From Aliamphritea ceti (lineage in GTDB: Bacteria > Pseudomonadota > Gammaproteobacteria > Pseudomonadales > Balneatricaceae), in the NCBI RefSeq assembly GCF_024347215.1, contig NZ_AP025282.1, positions 2,232,001 through 2,296,000 of the forward strand: a DNA stretch of 64,000 bases, written 5' to 3'. A program made the translations under genes and the position numbers. The stretch's first letter is position 1. Each line of letters starts with the position of its first letter. The notes under the pieces were generated by a model. It did not search any database. It saw only the letters and a list, made by a program, of their open reading frames with translations, and had not been told where the DNA came from. Of the stretch, positions 45,916 through 53,917 are shown piece by piece.

Positions 45916-47209
45916 GCCAGAGCAACAGGTGGCCAAAACAGGCGACCGTTATATCCGGGGATTTGGGCTGATGGTCATTGCTCTGACCTTTGGTATGTTT
46001 GGCAGCTGGGCTTTTCTAGCTCCGCTGGATAGCGCTGCACTTGCTCAGGGTGTGGTAAAGGTTGCCGGTAACCGTAAGACTATTCAGCACTTGGAGGGCG
46101 GGATTATTACCGATCTATATGTGCGTGACGGTGACAGGGTTAAGCCCGGTGATGCCTTAATTCAACTGGATGCCACACAGTTTCGTTCTGAGTTGCAGGT
46201 GCTGAAAACCCAGCTAGTCATTTATCTGGCGAATGAAAGCCGTCTCAGGGCAGAAAGGGATGATGACGAGAGTATACGCTTCAGTCCTGCGCTGGATGAT
46301 GCTGACCTTAGAGTAGTTGATGCAAAACAGGCCGAAATTCAGCAATTCAATTCCCGCCGCGCAGCCCGTCTCGGTGAAATTGACGTGTTTAGCCAGCGCA
46401 TCAGGCAACTGGAAGCTCAGGTCGACGGCCTTAAAGGGCTTATGGACAGTAAGCAGGCACGGATAGCCTCCTATAATGATGAGATTGGCGACTACCAGGC
46501 TCTGCAGACCCAGGGTTATGTGGATGCCCGGCGAATAAGGGAATTACGCCGTCTGAAAGAAGAAATCGCGGGTGAAGTTGCAGAACACCGGGCGGGGGTA
46601 GCTGGGGTCAAGGTTCAGATAGGCGAGGCCCGTTTACAGATTTTACAGTCCAGTAAAGAATTCAATAAGGAAGTAGTGAATCAACTGGCAGATATTCAGG
46701 CCAAGGTGTTTGATATCCAGGAGCGTGTCGTTGCTGTAGAAGATCAGGTCCGGCGTACCCTGATAATTGCTCCGGTAGAAGGCATTGTACTGGGGCTGGC
46801 ATTTCATACGATTGGTGGTGTAGTACCGCCCAGTAGTCCGGTGTTGGATATCGTACCGGAAACCAGTGAACTGATTGTGGAAGCGCAGGTTTCACCGATT
46901 GATATTGACCGGGTATCAGTTGGAATGAAGTCTGATATCCGTTTCAGCTCGTTTAAGAGCGCGATTACCCCGGTTCTGACCGGGGAAGTGATTAACCTGT
47001 CAGCAGACAGTTTATCGGTGGAAGGTGAAGCCGCTTATTACCGGGCACAGGTGGCCATTAAGGATCCATTGGATAAATTGCCTGCTAATACCCGGTTGGT
47101 TCCGGGAATGCCCGCCGAAGTGTTAATTAATACCGGTGCCGGTACCCTGTTTGAGTATCTGATGCAGCCAGCAACTGATGCCATCGCCCGGTCATTTATT
47201 GAGGATTAG
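45908..47209 (+). CDS. type I secretion membrane fusion protein, HlyD family
   Basis: A 433-residue periplasmic adaptor with a short cytoplasmic tail, one TM helix at about residues 18-38, a lipoyl-like half motif (GGIITDLYVRDGDRVKPGDALIQLD), long alpha-helical hairpin, second lipoyl half (RTLIIAPVEGIVLGLAFHTIGGVV) and a beta-barrel domain. It bridges the ABC exporter to an outer-membrane TolC. No tolC gene is in the window, so a chromosomal TolC elsewhere is expected. It overlaps the ABC gene by eight bases. Confidence 0.95.
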   Translation: MDKPEQQVAKTGDRYIRGFGLMVIALTFGMFGSWAFLAPLDSAALAQGVVKVAGNRKTIQHLEGGIITDLYVRDGDRVKPGDALIQLDATQFRSELQVLKTQLVIYLANESRLRAERDDDESIRFSPALDDADLRVVDAKQAEIQQFNSRRAARLGEIDVFSQRIRQLEAQVDGLKGLMDSKQARIASYNDEIGDYQALQTQGYVDARRIRELRRLKEEIAGEVAEHRAGVAGVKVQIGEARLQILQSSKEFNKEVVNQLADIQAKVFDIQERVVAVEDQVRRTLIIAPVEGIVLGLAFHTIGGVVPPSSPVLDIVPETSELIVEAQVSPIDIDRVSVGMKSDIRFSSFKSAITPVLTGEVINLSADSLSVEGEAAYYRAQVAIKDPLDKLPANTRLVPGMPAEVLINTGAGTLFEYLMQPATDAIARSFIED

Positions 47210-47261
47210 TGTTGGGATGTGCTTGGTCTTCTTCAGGTAAGTAAGACTGTCAGGAGCGTTA

Positions 47262-47711
47262 ATGCATAAAAGTAACAAGGTTAACGATTCGTCATGTAAG
47301 CAAGCGTTACGTAAACAGCAAGTACGCAAATTTTATGAAGTGCTCTGGGATGCGCTTGATAAACAGGCCATACCGGACGTTCTGCATGAAGATTTTGTAT
47401 TTCGCGGCTCTCTGGGGCAGGAGAAAACCGGCCATGCTGGCTTTGCAGAATATGTCGATATGGTGCATCTGGCACTGGGTGACTATAGCTGCATCATCGA
47501 AGAACTGGTGGCTGAAGGGGAAAAGGTATTTGCCAAAATGTCCTTCACCGGCATCCACCGTAATGATTTTATGGGATATAGCCCTACCAACAAACGTCTT
47601 ACCTGGCATGGCTGTGCGTTGTTTACGTTCCGGGAGGGCAGGATCGCAGAAACCTGGGTGCTGGGTGATCTTAAAACCCTTGAAAATCAGCTAGCAAAGA
47701 ATCTACAGTAA
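47262..47711 (+). CDS. SnoaL-like (NTF2-fold) protein
   Basis: A 149-residue protein of the SnoaL/ester cyclase group: RKFYEVLWDALDKQAIPDVLHEDFVFRGSLGQEKTGHAGFAEYVDMVHLALGDY, then VAEGEKVFAKMSFTGIH and HGCALFTFREGRIAETWVLGDL. It has the histidine and aspartate pattern common in that family, but the substrate is unknown. It lies 52 bases after the HlyD gene in the same direction and may be the fifth gene of the secretion operon. Confidence 0.85.
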   Translation: MHKSNKVNDSSCKQALRKQQVRKFYEVLWDALDKQAIPDVLHEDFVFRGSLGQEKTGHAGFAEYVDMVHLALGDYSCIIEELVAEGEKVFAKMSFTGIHRNDFMGYSPTNKRLTWHGCALFTFREGRIAETWVLGDLKTLENQLAKNLQ

Positions 47712-47744
47712 GCCTTTGAATCTTCAGCCTGTTAAAGGTTTTAT

Positions 47745-48236
47745 ATGTCTGCACCGGATACACTTAAATCTCCCGAAATGTTACGTCATCTTGAGAATGT
47801 AATGGCCAGCTACACGCGGTATTTTAGTGAACCGCTGATCAGCGGAATGCCAGAAGAAACCAGAAGCATTTCTGAGCGTCTCTGGCAGGCAGATTTTGTA
47901 CTCTTATCCCATGGCGGAGGTGCTGATCCGGTTTTTAATTTTGGTAATCAGATGGCACTGGATCTTTTTGAGATGGACTATGACACGTTGGCGGCACTGC
48001 CTTCACGAAAGTCTGCAGAACCTGTCTCGCAGGCGGAAAGAAATCATCTCCTGAGGCAGGTAACTGAGCATGGGTTTATTGATGATTATCGTGGGGTGAG
48101 GATTTCTGCCACAGGCCGGCGGTTTTACATTGAGAATGCCAGAGTCTGGAATTTGTACGATGAAGCAGGGCAATATTACGGTCAGGCAGCAATGTTCAGT
48201 AATTGGCGTGATGTTGAAGTCACTGAGCCAGGCTGA
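47745..48236 (+). CDS. MEKHLA-domain protein
   Basis: A 163-residue protein of the MEKHLA family, a PAS-like domain of about 150 residues first seen at the end of plant HD-ZIP III proteins and also free-standing in bacteria. Visible blocks are ADFVLLSHGGGADPVFNFGNQMALDLFEMDYDTLAALPSRKSAEPVSQAERNHLL and GRRFYIENARVWNLYDEAGQYYGQAAMF. Its function is unknown; PAS-like folds usually sense a ligand or partner. It begins 33 bases after the SnoaL-like gene, and convergent tctA ends nearby. Confidence 0.85.
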   Translation: MSAPDTLKSPEMLRHLENVMASYTRYFSEPLISGMPEETRSISERLWQADFVLLSHGGGADPVFNFGNQMALDLFEMDYDTLAALPSRKSAEPVSQAERNHLLRQVTEHGFIDDYRGVRISATGRRFYIENARVWNLYDEAGQYYGQAAMFSNWRDVEVTEPG

Positions 48237-48265
48237 ATTAGCGCTGGCTCACCTTCGTTGATTTG

Positions 48266-49756
48266 TTAGCTTGCTGCTGCCGTTTGACGACTTTTTAACT
48301 GGCTCCAGGCAAAGATAAGAATCGATGCAATTGTCAGGCTAAGCAGTGTCAGGCTGATAGGGCGGCTGAGAAAGATACTCAGGTCACCATTGGATACGCC
48401 AAGCGCCTGCTTAAACCGGGTCAGGAAAACCGGCCCCAGTACCAAACCAAGAATAATTGGCACCGCCGGTATATCGTTCTTGCGTAGCATGTAACCGAAA
48501 ATTGCAAAACCCAGTGCGATCAGCGCATCCGTAAACTGATAGTTCTGGCTATAGCTACCAATAAACCCCAGTACCAGAATAAACGCGCCGATGAATCGAC
48601 CACGGATACGGGTCAGGTTAACGATCCAGCGAGTCGCAACAGACAGATACACAAATACAATGATGTTCATCATGAACAGCGAGATGTACAGGCCGGAAAT
48701 GAATTCAGGGCGTTCAGCGAACAGGGTTGGCCCCGGAATGTAGTTATGTACCATGAATACCGCCAGTAACATAGCCATCAGTGCATCAGCGGGAATACCA
48801 AAGGCCAGTAACGGAATCATGACTGACGCTGTCACTGCGTTGTTGGACGTTTCAGACGCAATCAAACCAGCGGGTTCACCGTTGCCAAAATTCTCCGGAT
48901 TTTTAGAAAACTTCTGCGCCAACGTGTAAGAGAAAAATTGTGAGCCAAATTCGCCAACACCGGGTAACAGGCCCATTACAACGCCCAGTGCGGCAGAGCG
49001 GACGACGGTGACTTTATGTTTAAGCAGTGTCAGCGCGCCGCTAAAGAAGCTGTCGCCGGTCAGTTTAGTAACCTGCGAGTCACCGCCTTTCTGTGATAAC
49101 AGTACAAACGCCTGAGACATGGCAAACAGACCTATTACAGCAGGCACCAGCGGAATGCCACCGAGTAGCCATTCCTGATCAAAGGTATAAGTTTGGGTGT
49201 TGTAAGAACGATCCAGACCAATAGTGCCGAGGAAGATGCCAAGTCCCAGCATCATGGCGGCTTCCAGTACATGTTTGCGGTGCGCCAGCACAACAAAGAT
49301 CATACCCAGTACCGCTAACATGGCGAATTCTGCTGAGCCGAAGTGTGTAGCGACTTGCGACAGAAGCGGTGCCATTAATACCAGCGACATAACACTGATG
49401 ATGCCTCCGACGAATGAAGCGGTATAGGCAATGGAAAGGGCTTTTTTACCTTCACCGCGTTTGGCCATTGGGTAGCCGTCATAAGTGGTGAGTACGGCGA
49501 CCGGTGTGCCGGGTGTATTCATCAGAATGGCTGGAATAGCACCTCCATACCAGGCGCCGCCGTATACACCTAGCAGAAGTGTTACACCTGCCAGAGGTTC
49601 CATTGAAAAGCTTAGCGGTAGCAGAATTGCCATGACGCCTGCAGGTTCTAAACCTGGAATTGAACCGATAGTCACGCCGATCAGAGCGCCAACGAAAATG
49701 GCCAGTAACACATTGACGTTACTGACTTCAGATAAACCGAGAAGTAAAGTTTCCAT
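48266..49756 (-). CDS. tctA: tripartite tricarboxylate transporter large permease, TctA family
   Basis: A 496-residue inner-membrane protein with about 12 TM segments. Typical TctA features are GALIGVTIGSIPGLEPAGVMAILLPLSF, AWYGGAIPAILMNTPGTPVAVLTTYDGYPMAKRGEGKKAL and a second similar half (GLLPGVGEFGSQFFSYTLAQKFSKNPENFG, ASETSNNAVTASVMIPLLAFGIP). I place the start at ATG 49756 (METLLLGLSEVSN); an upstream ATG at 49846 would overlap tctB by more than 70 bases. With TctB and TctC it takes up an organic acid. Confidence 0.94.
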   Translation of the reverse strand: METLLLGLSEVSNVNVLLAIFVGALIGVTIGSIPGLEPAGVMAILLPLSFSMEPLAGVTLLLGVYGGAWYGGAIPAILMNTPGTPVAVLTTYDGYPMAKRGEGKKALSIAYTASFVGGIISVMSLVLMAPLLSQVATHFGSAEFAMLAVLGMIFVVLAHRKHVLEAAMMLGLGIFLGTIGLDRSYNTQTYTFDQEWLLGGIPLVPAVIGLFAMSQAFVLLSQKGGDSQVTKLTGDSFFSGALTLLKHKVTVVRSAALGVVMGLLPGVGEFGSQFFSYTLAQKFSKNPENFGNGEPAGLIASETSNNAVTASVMIPLLAFGIPADALMAMLLAVFMVHNYIPGPTLFAERPEFISGLYISLFMMNIIVFVYLSVATRWIVNLTRIRGRFIGAFILVLGFIGSYSQNYQFTDALIALGFAIFGYMLRKNDIPAVPIILGLVLGPVFLTRFKQALGVSNGDLSIFLSRPISLTLLSLTIASILIFAWSQLKSRQTAAAS

Positions 49757-49773
49757 AGCTGAGCACCTGAATC

Positions 49774-50487
49774 TTATAAATACTGATTGGCAAAGCTTGC
49801 CAATGTTTCTGGCAGCAGCTCGTAGAGCCAGACATCCGGTAGCCAAACACTGACACCAATCCGGAAAATCAGGATCAGCGCGGCAGTTGTTCCAATAGCG
49901 CAGCCAAACCAGAACAGGTTAAGCAGACGGCTGAGCCAGAGTAATGTCGAGACGAACAACAACGTGGCAAGTGCAAAACCGAATACAGACAACGTATTGA
50001 TATAAAGAAAAAACAGGGCGCTGGAAAATAATGCCACCCGGTAATTGCTGAGGGTGTCCATCAGGCTGTCGATGGGGTCAATACTACGTAACCATATCAG
50101 TCGGAAGGAAATAAACAGCCGCGCAGCGGTAAATATAACCAGAACACTCAGGCCGATAGCAGGTCCCACCATAGGTTGGGTGTACCAGCCACGTTTAGTG
50201 GTTACCCATTGAGCTTCCTGTGGCAGCAGTATCAGTAAGGCACTTGCGGCGACCAGTATCAGCCAGTAAATGCCAAAGGTACGTTGCTGAATCGCAGAAT
50301 CAGTTTCTTCAGCAAGCGCTTCCATAGAAAGTGATTCTTGTGTGTTTGCTTCATCCGGGAGTGCTTGTTCTGAGCGAGCTTGAGCAGAGTTGGATAAAGC
50401 TGTATCAGAATTGTCTTCATGAGCATGTAACTGAGCATCTGAAGGAGTGTCCTGAAGTTTGTCGACAGTGTGGTTTGCGGAAGTCAT
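49774..50487 (-). CDS. tctB: tripartite tricarboxylate transporter small permease, TctB family
   Basis: A 237-residue protein with four TM segments from residue about 72. The first 70 residues are acidic and low-complexity, without counterpart in usual TctB proteins (about 150-170 residues), but no internal ribosome site supports a later start. It lies between a long hairpin after tctC and tctA, 17 bases upstream of tctA. Confidence 0.88.
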   Translation of the reverse strand: MTSANHTVDKLQDTPSDAQLHAHEDNSDTALSNSAQARSEQALPDEANTQESLSMEALAEETDSAIQQRTFGIYWLILVAASALLILLPQEAQWVTTKRGWYTQPMVGPAIGLSVLVIFTAARLFISFRLIWLRSIDPIDSLMDTLSNYRVALFSSALFFLYINTLSVFGFALATLLFVSTLLWLSRLLNLFWFGCAIGTTAALILIFRIGVSVWLPDVWLYELLPETLASFANQYL

Positions 50488-50534
50488 AGGCGTGTTGCTC
50501 TTCGCAGATGAATCATCGGGCCTGGCAGAAAACA

Positions 50535-50577
50535 GCGTAGCTGCTTTTAGTCAGAGTCTGACCTTAAGCAGCTACGC
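50535..50577 (-). terminator. long hairpin between tctC and tctB
   Basis: GCGTAGCTGCTT (50535-50546) pairs perfectly with AAGCAGCTACGC (50566-50577), with an inner GTCAG/CTGAC stem. On the minus strand it is followed by TGTTTTCTG. It starts 15 bases downstream of the binding-protein gene and could end part of its transcripts, favouring the binding protein over the permeases. Confidence 0.6.
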
Positions 50578-50592
50578 ATGCCATCAGCAGTA

Positions 50593-51540
50593 TTACTGCT
50601 TCATGAAGTCCAGCAGATCCTGGGCGGCGTCGTAGTCATCAGAAACGACCTTCTCAGCATCAGTGCCGGCAATCCAGAATACGCCTGCACCTGTTGATTT
50701 CGCCAGTTCCTGAGCGCGGTCAGAAGCCATTGTTTTAGCTGCGATTTCAGCAATACGTGCTTTGATTTCCGGAGCCGTACCTTGTTTAACAAATAAGCCG
50801 TTCCAGGTTGTCTGGCTAATCCCTGTCTGTTCGTTCAGCGTTGGTACTTCAGGCGCAATGCTAAGGCGCTCACGGGTGATCGCTGTCAGCAGTTTTACGT
50901 CACCTGATTTCAGGCAAGCAATGATTTGCTGAGTAGTCGTATTAATAACGTCCGCATCACCGTTTGCCAGTGTTGAACAATCGTTAGAGTCAAAGGGCGC
51001 ATCAGAAGAGAAGTTGATGCCAATCTTGTCAGCTGCTTTGAAGGTGATTGCTGTTGGCAATGCCTGATAACCAAAGTGGCCTAAAGAGACATCGTTGCTT
51101 TTTGAGTATTCCGCCAGTTCGTCCATAGTGTTATATGGCGAGTCTGCTTTGGTAGCAATAACGAATGGGTAATCAAGAAAGATTCCGACTGGCTCGAAGG
51201 TTTCTTCGTCGAATGGCGCGTTACCTGCCAGTACATGTGTGGTCAGAATATCCGCAACGAAAGAGCCAATGGTCAGGCCATCTGCACGTGCGCGGGATAC
51301 GTCGGAAGCACCCACAACACCGCCGCCGCCAGGTTTATTGACCACAGAAGCTGGCTTGCCAGTTTCCTTTGCCATGTCTTCAGCAACCATGCGGGTGAGG
51401 ATGTCTTCAAGATCACCGGCAGGCCATGGCACAACGAACTTAACCGGACGGTTTGGATAGTCTGCAGCAAATGCAGGTGTCGCCAGTAATGGCGTTGCAA
51501 CAACAACAGCGGTAGAAACCAGATTTATTATTTTTTTCAT
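50593..51540 (-). CDS. tctC: tripartite tricarboxylate transporter substrate-binding protein, TctC/Bug family
   Basis: A 315-residue periplasmic protein with a signal peptide ending AFA-AD at about residue 25. It is of the Bug superfamily: YPNRPVKFVVPWPAGDLEDILTRMVAEDMAKETGKPASVVNKPGGGGVVGASDVSRARADG. The highly conserved beta-hairpin VNKPGGGGVVG binds the carboxylate of the ligand through water molecules in this family. GAGG precedes the ATG. It follows the universal stress gene in one operon with tctB and tctA. Confidence 0.93.
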   Translation of the reverse strand: MKKIINLVSTAVVVATPLLATPAFAADYPNRPVKFVVPWPAGDLEDILTRMVAEDMAKETGKPASVVNKPGGGGVVGASDVSRARADGLTIGSFVADILTTHVLAGNAPFDEETFEPVGIFLDYPFVIATKADSPYNTMDELAEYSKSNDVSLGHFGYQALPTAITFKAADKIGINFSSDAPFDSNDCSTLANGDADVINTTTQQIIACLKSGDVKLLTAITRERLSIAPEVPTLNEQTGISQTTWNGLFVKQGTAPEIKARIAEIAAKTMASDRAQELAKSTGAGVFWIAGTDAEKVVSDDYDAAQDLLDFMKQ

Positions 51541-51597
51541 AATTACCTCTTCTTATTATGGTATTGCGCATCCTGGGTGCGCGAATGACTGAAACAG

Positions 51598-52089
51598 TTA
51601 TTTTTCTTTTTTAAGGGGAACAATCAGGACAGGAACCTGACTTTGATGAATGACTTTCTGGGCGGTTGAGCCAAGAAAAATCCGGGAAATACTATTACTC
51701 TCACGGTCACCCATAACGATCATGTCGACGGCCATTGTTTTGGCTTTTTCGAGAATAATTCTGTGGGGCTGACCAATAGATACTTTGATGGTTGCCGGTT
51801 TAGGTAGCTCAACACCTGCATCCAGTTCACTCTGCACGAATGATTCAATGCGTTCTTTAATCCGCAGCTTGCGGCTTTGCATGATCTGTTCGCTGTGCTT
51901 TTTGCTCAGTTTCTCTGGCAGGTAGTCTTCAATGATGTCTTCGGTGAGTTCACTGATAGGTTCAACCGCATGTAAAAAGATAATTTCAGCGTCATGTCTG
52001 ATTGCCTCATTAACCGCATAGCGGAACGCAGGCCGGCTACCCTGACCAAGATCAGATGCATACAGAATTCGTTTGATGGTTTGCAGCAT
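51598..52089 (-). CDS. universal stress protein UspA family
   Basis: A 163-residue UspA-fold protein (ILYASDLGQGSRPAFRYAVNEAIRHDAEIIFLHAVEP; ADMIVMGDRESNSISRIFLGSTAQKVIHQSQVPVLIVPL). The glycines of the ATP-binding G-2x-G-9x-G-S/T signature are only partly kept, so ATP binding is uncertain. I choose ATG 52089 (MLQTIKRILYASDL), nine bases after AAGG; the upstream ATG-frame start at 52146 would add 19 residues foreign to the fold. It heads the tct operon. Confidence 0.88.
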   Translation of the reverse strand: MLQTIKRILYASDLGQGSRPAFRYAVNEAIRHDAEIIFLHAVEPISELTEDIIEDYLPEKLSKKHSEQIMQSRKLRIKERIESFVQSELDAGVELPKPATIKVSIGQPHRIILEKAKTMAVDMIVMGDRESNSISRIFLGSTAQKVIHQSQVPVLIVPLKKEK

Positions 52090-52152
52090 GGTTTTACCTT
52101 CGCAACGCTGAATATCATTGATTTCTATTAGAGAGGATCGCCGCAAGAAAAA

Positions 52153-52174
52153 ATATCAACCGGATGGTTGATAT
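52153..52174. promoter_or_regulatory. palindromic operator candidate, copy 2
   Basis: ATATCAACCGGATGGTTGATAT has 9-base arms around GGAT, 64 bases upstream of the usp/tctCBA start. It matches copy 1 at 33322 and copy 3 at 55323 in the ATCAACC and GGTTGA arms. Confidence 0.78.
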
Positions 52175-52214
52175 GTGCAGATGGTTTGAAAATTGGAACA
52201 GGTCCTGATTACAT

Positions 52215-52238
52215 ATAAAAAAAGGGCCCGAAGGCCCT
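52215..52238 (-). terminator. intrinsic terminator after the aldehyde dehydrogenase gene
   Basis: On the minus strand AGGGCC pairs with GGCCCT around TTCG and runs into TTTTTTTATATG. It ends the ALDH/porin-direction transcript before the tct promoter region. Confidence 0.85.
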
Positions 52239-52291
52239 GAAAATACCGCCAAAAGGCAGTAGCAGATTTACCGGTTTGGAGACCAGTGATG

Positions 52292-52330
52292 ACATCTGTA
52301 ATGCGGCAGTGCAGGCGTTATTACAGATGT
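52292..52330. repeat. 11-bp inverted repeat downstream of the aldehyde dehydrogenase gene
   Basis: ACATCTGTAAT (52292-52302) and ATTACAGATGT (52320-52330) are perfect inverted copies separated by 17 bases. They lie about 100 bases past the ALDH stop codon and before the terminator; they could fold in the mRNA 3' region or be a protein site. Confidence 0.7.
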
Positions 52331-52423
52331 ATTGTCGGTATGATCGACAGACGTGATGTGTAGTCGGTCATACGCAGGGGAGCGATGTATCTCTGGCTCG
52401 ACAGCTATACTGCGCCCAGACAA

Positions 52424-53836
52424 TTACTTATTGATGTTGATGACTTGAGGTAGGGTATATTCCAGCAAACCGTCGAGGCCAAACTCAACACCGAATCCAG
52501 ATAGCTTACAGCCACCAAATGGTGCGTGTGGCAGGACTTCAGCATGGCCGTTAATCCATACTGTGCCGCATTCTAACTGTGCTGCAATCTTTTGGGCGGT
52601 ATCCAGATCTTTACTCCACACAGAACCACCTAAGCCAACTGAGCAATCGTTAGCCATACGTACGGCATCGTCCACGTTGCTGTAAGCGATAACGGGCAGG
52701 GCAGGGCCAAACTGCTCTTCATCAACAAGACGTGTGCCGTTACTGACGTTGGCAACAATAGTTGGTGGGTAGAAATAGCCGTTACCGGACAGGGCTTCAC
52801 CACCACAAAGAATCTTACCGCCGTTAGCCGCCGCATCTGCAACCAGCTCGCTGACAATTCTTAGCTGATTGGCATTCTGTACCGGTCCGAAGGTTGTACC
52901 GGGTAACATACCGTCACCGATTGTCTGAGCTTCAGCCAGCGCAACCAGTTTGTCGCATACAGCCTGATACTGGCTTTCATGCACGTATAGGCGCTTCAGG
53001 CAGGCGCAGGTCTGGCCCATGTTCAGGAATGACGTCTGAAACAGACCTTCAGCTATGGCATCAATATCGCTGTCAGGTAATACGATCGCCGCATCATTAC
53101 CGCCAAGTTCAAGCGTCAGACGCTTCAGGTTACTGGCGGCACTCTCCATGATACGTTGACCGGTTGCGGTAGAGCCTGTGAAAACAACTTTTTGAATATC
53201 CTGATGACGACTGATTGCGTTGCCGATTTCAGCTTCACCGGTAACGATATTGACTACGCCAGCTGGCAATACTTCATTCATCAGCTCGACTAAACGCAGG
53301 GTATTGAGTGGCGTCAGGCCTGAAGGCTTACAGACTACTGTATTACCGGAACGCAGTGCCGGGATAACATGCCAGATGGCAATCATCAGCGGCCAGTTCC
53401 AAGGCGTAATAGACGCAACCACGCCTAATGGCTTACGGTGGTTTTCGATGCGTTTGTTTTCGCTGTCTTCGATGATCTCGACCGGAATTTCAAGATCAGC
53501 GGTATAGCGTGTCCAGGCCATCGCACCCTGGATTTCCATATTTGCCAGAAACAGCGGTTTACCCTGTTCCTGAACAATGATCTTCGCCAGTTCGTCGGCG
53601 TGCTGTTCGATTTTATCTGCAATTTGATGAATCAATTGCTGACGCGTTTCATGGCTGCTGTGTTGCCAGGTTTTAAAAGCTTCACTGGCTGCCACAACGG
53701 CTTCATCTAGCTGTGCTACAGAAGCCAGTGGCGCCTGGGCAAAGGCTTGCTCTGTTGCTGGATTAATAACATCGAATTGACCGGCTGCACCGGCAACTGA
53801 CTGGCCGTTAATGGTCAGTAGAATTGCGTCAGACAT
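52424..53836 (-). CDS. NAD(P)-dependent aldehyde dehydrogenase
   Basis: A 470-residue aldehyde dehydrogenase with catalytic C277 in NMGQTCACLKRL, general base E243 in LELGGNDAA, and PWNWPLMIAIWHVIPALRSGNTVVCKPS for cofactor binding. It belongs to the broad succinate-semialdehyde/betaine-aldehyde-like group. It follows the porin gene by 81 bases, in an operon whose upstream region contains a copy of the shared palindrome. By inference it oxidises the aldehyde made by the omega-aminotransferase at 31844. Confidence 0.93.
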   Translation of the reverse strand: MSDAILLTINGQSVAGAAGQFDVINPATEQAFAQAPLASVAQLDEAVVAASEAFKTWQHSSHETRQQLIHQIADKIEQHADELAKIIVQEQGKPLFLANMEIQGAMAWTRYTADLEIPVEIIEDSENKRIENHRKPLGVVASITPWNWPLMIAIWHVIPALRSGNTVVCKPSGLTPLNTLRLVELMNEVLPAGVVNIVTGEAEIGNAISRHQDIQKVVFTGSTATGQRIMESAASNLKRLTLELGGNDAAIVLPDSDIDAIAEGLFQTSFLNMGQTCACLKRLYVHESQYQAVCDKLVALAEAQTIGDGMLPGTTFGPVQNANQLRIVSELVADAAANGGKILCGGEALSGNGYFYPPTIVANVSNGTRLVDEEQFGPALPVIAYSNVDDAVRMANDCSVGLGGSVWSKDLDTAQKIAAQLECGTVWINGHAEVLPHAPFGGCKLSGFGVEFGLDGLLEYTLPQVININK

Positions 53837-53917
53837 AATGTTTCTCCCGGGTGGCGGCCGGAACTGTAGGTAACAGTATCTGCAACCGACGCCACCGTTT
53901 TATGGTTTTTTACAGGA

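Noticed and set aside
48266..49846. TctA starting at 49846
   Set aside because: Would overlap tctB strongly and give an N-terminus unlike the family; ATG 49756 matches.
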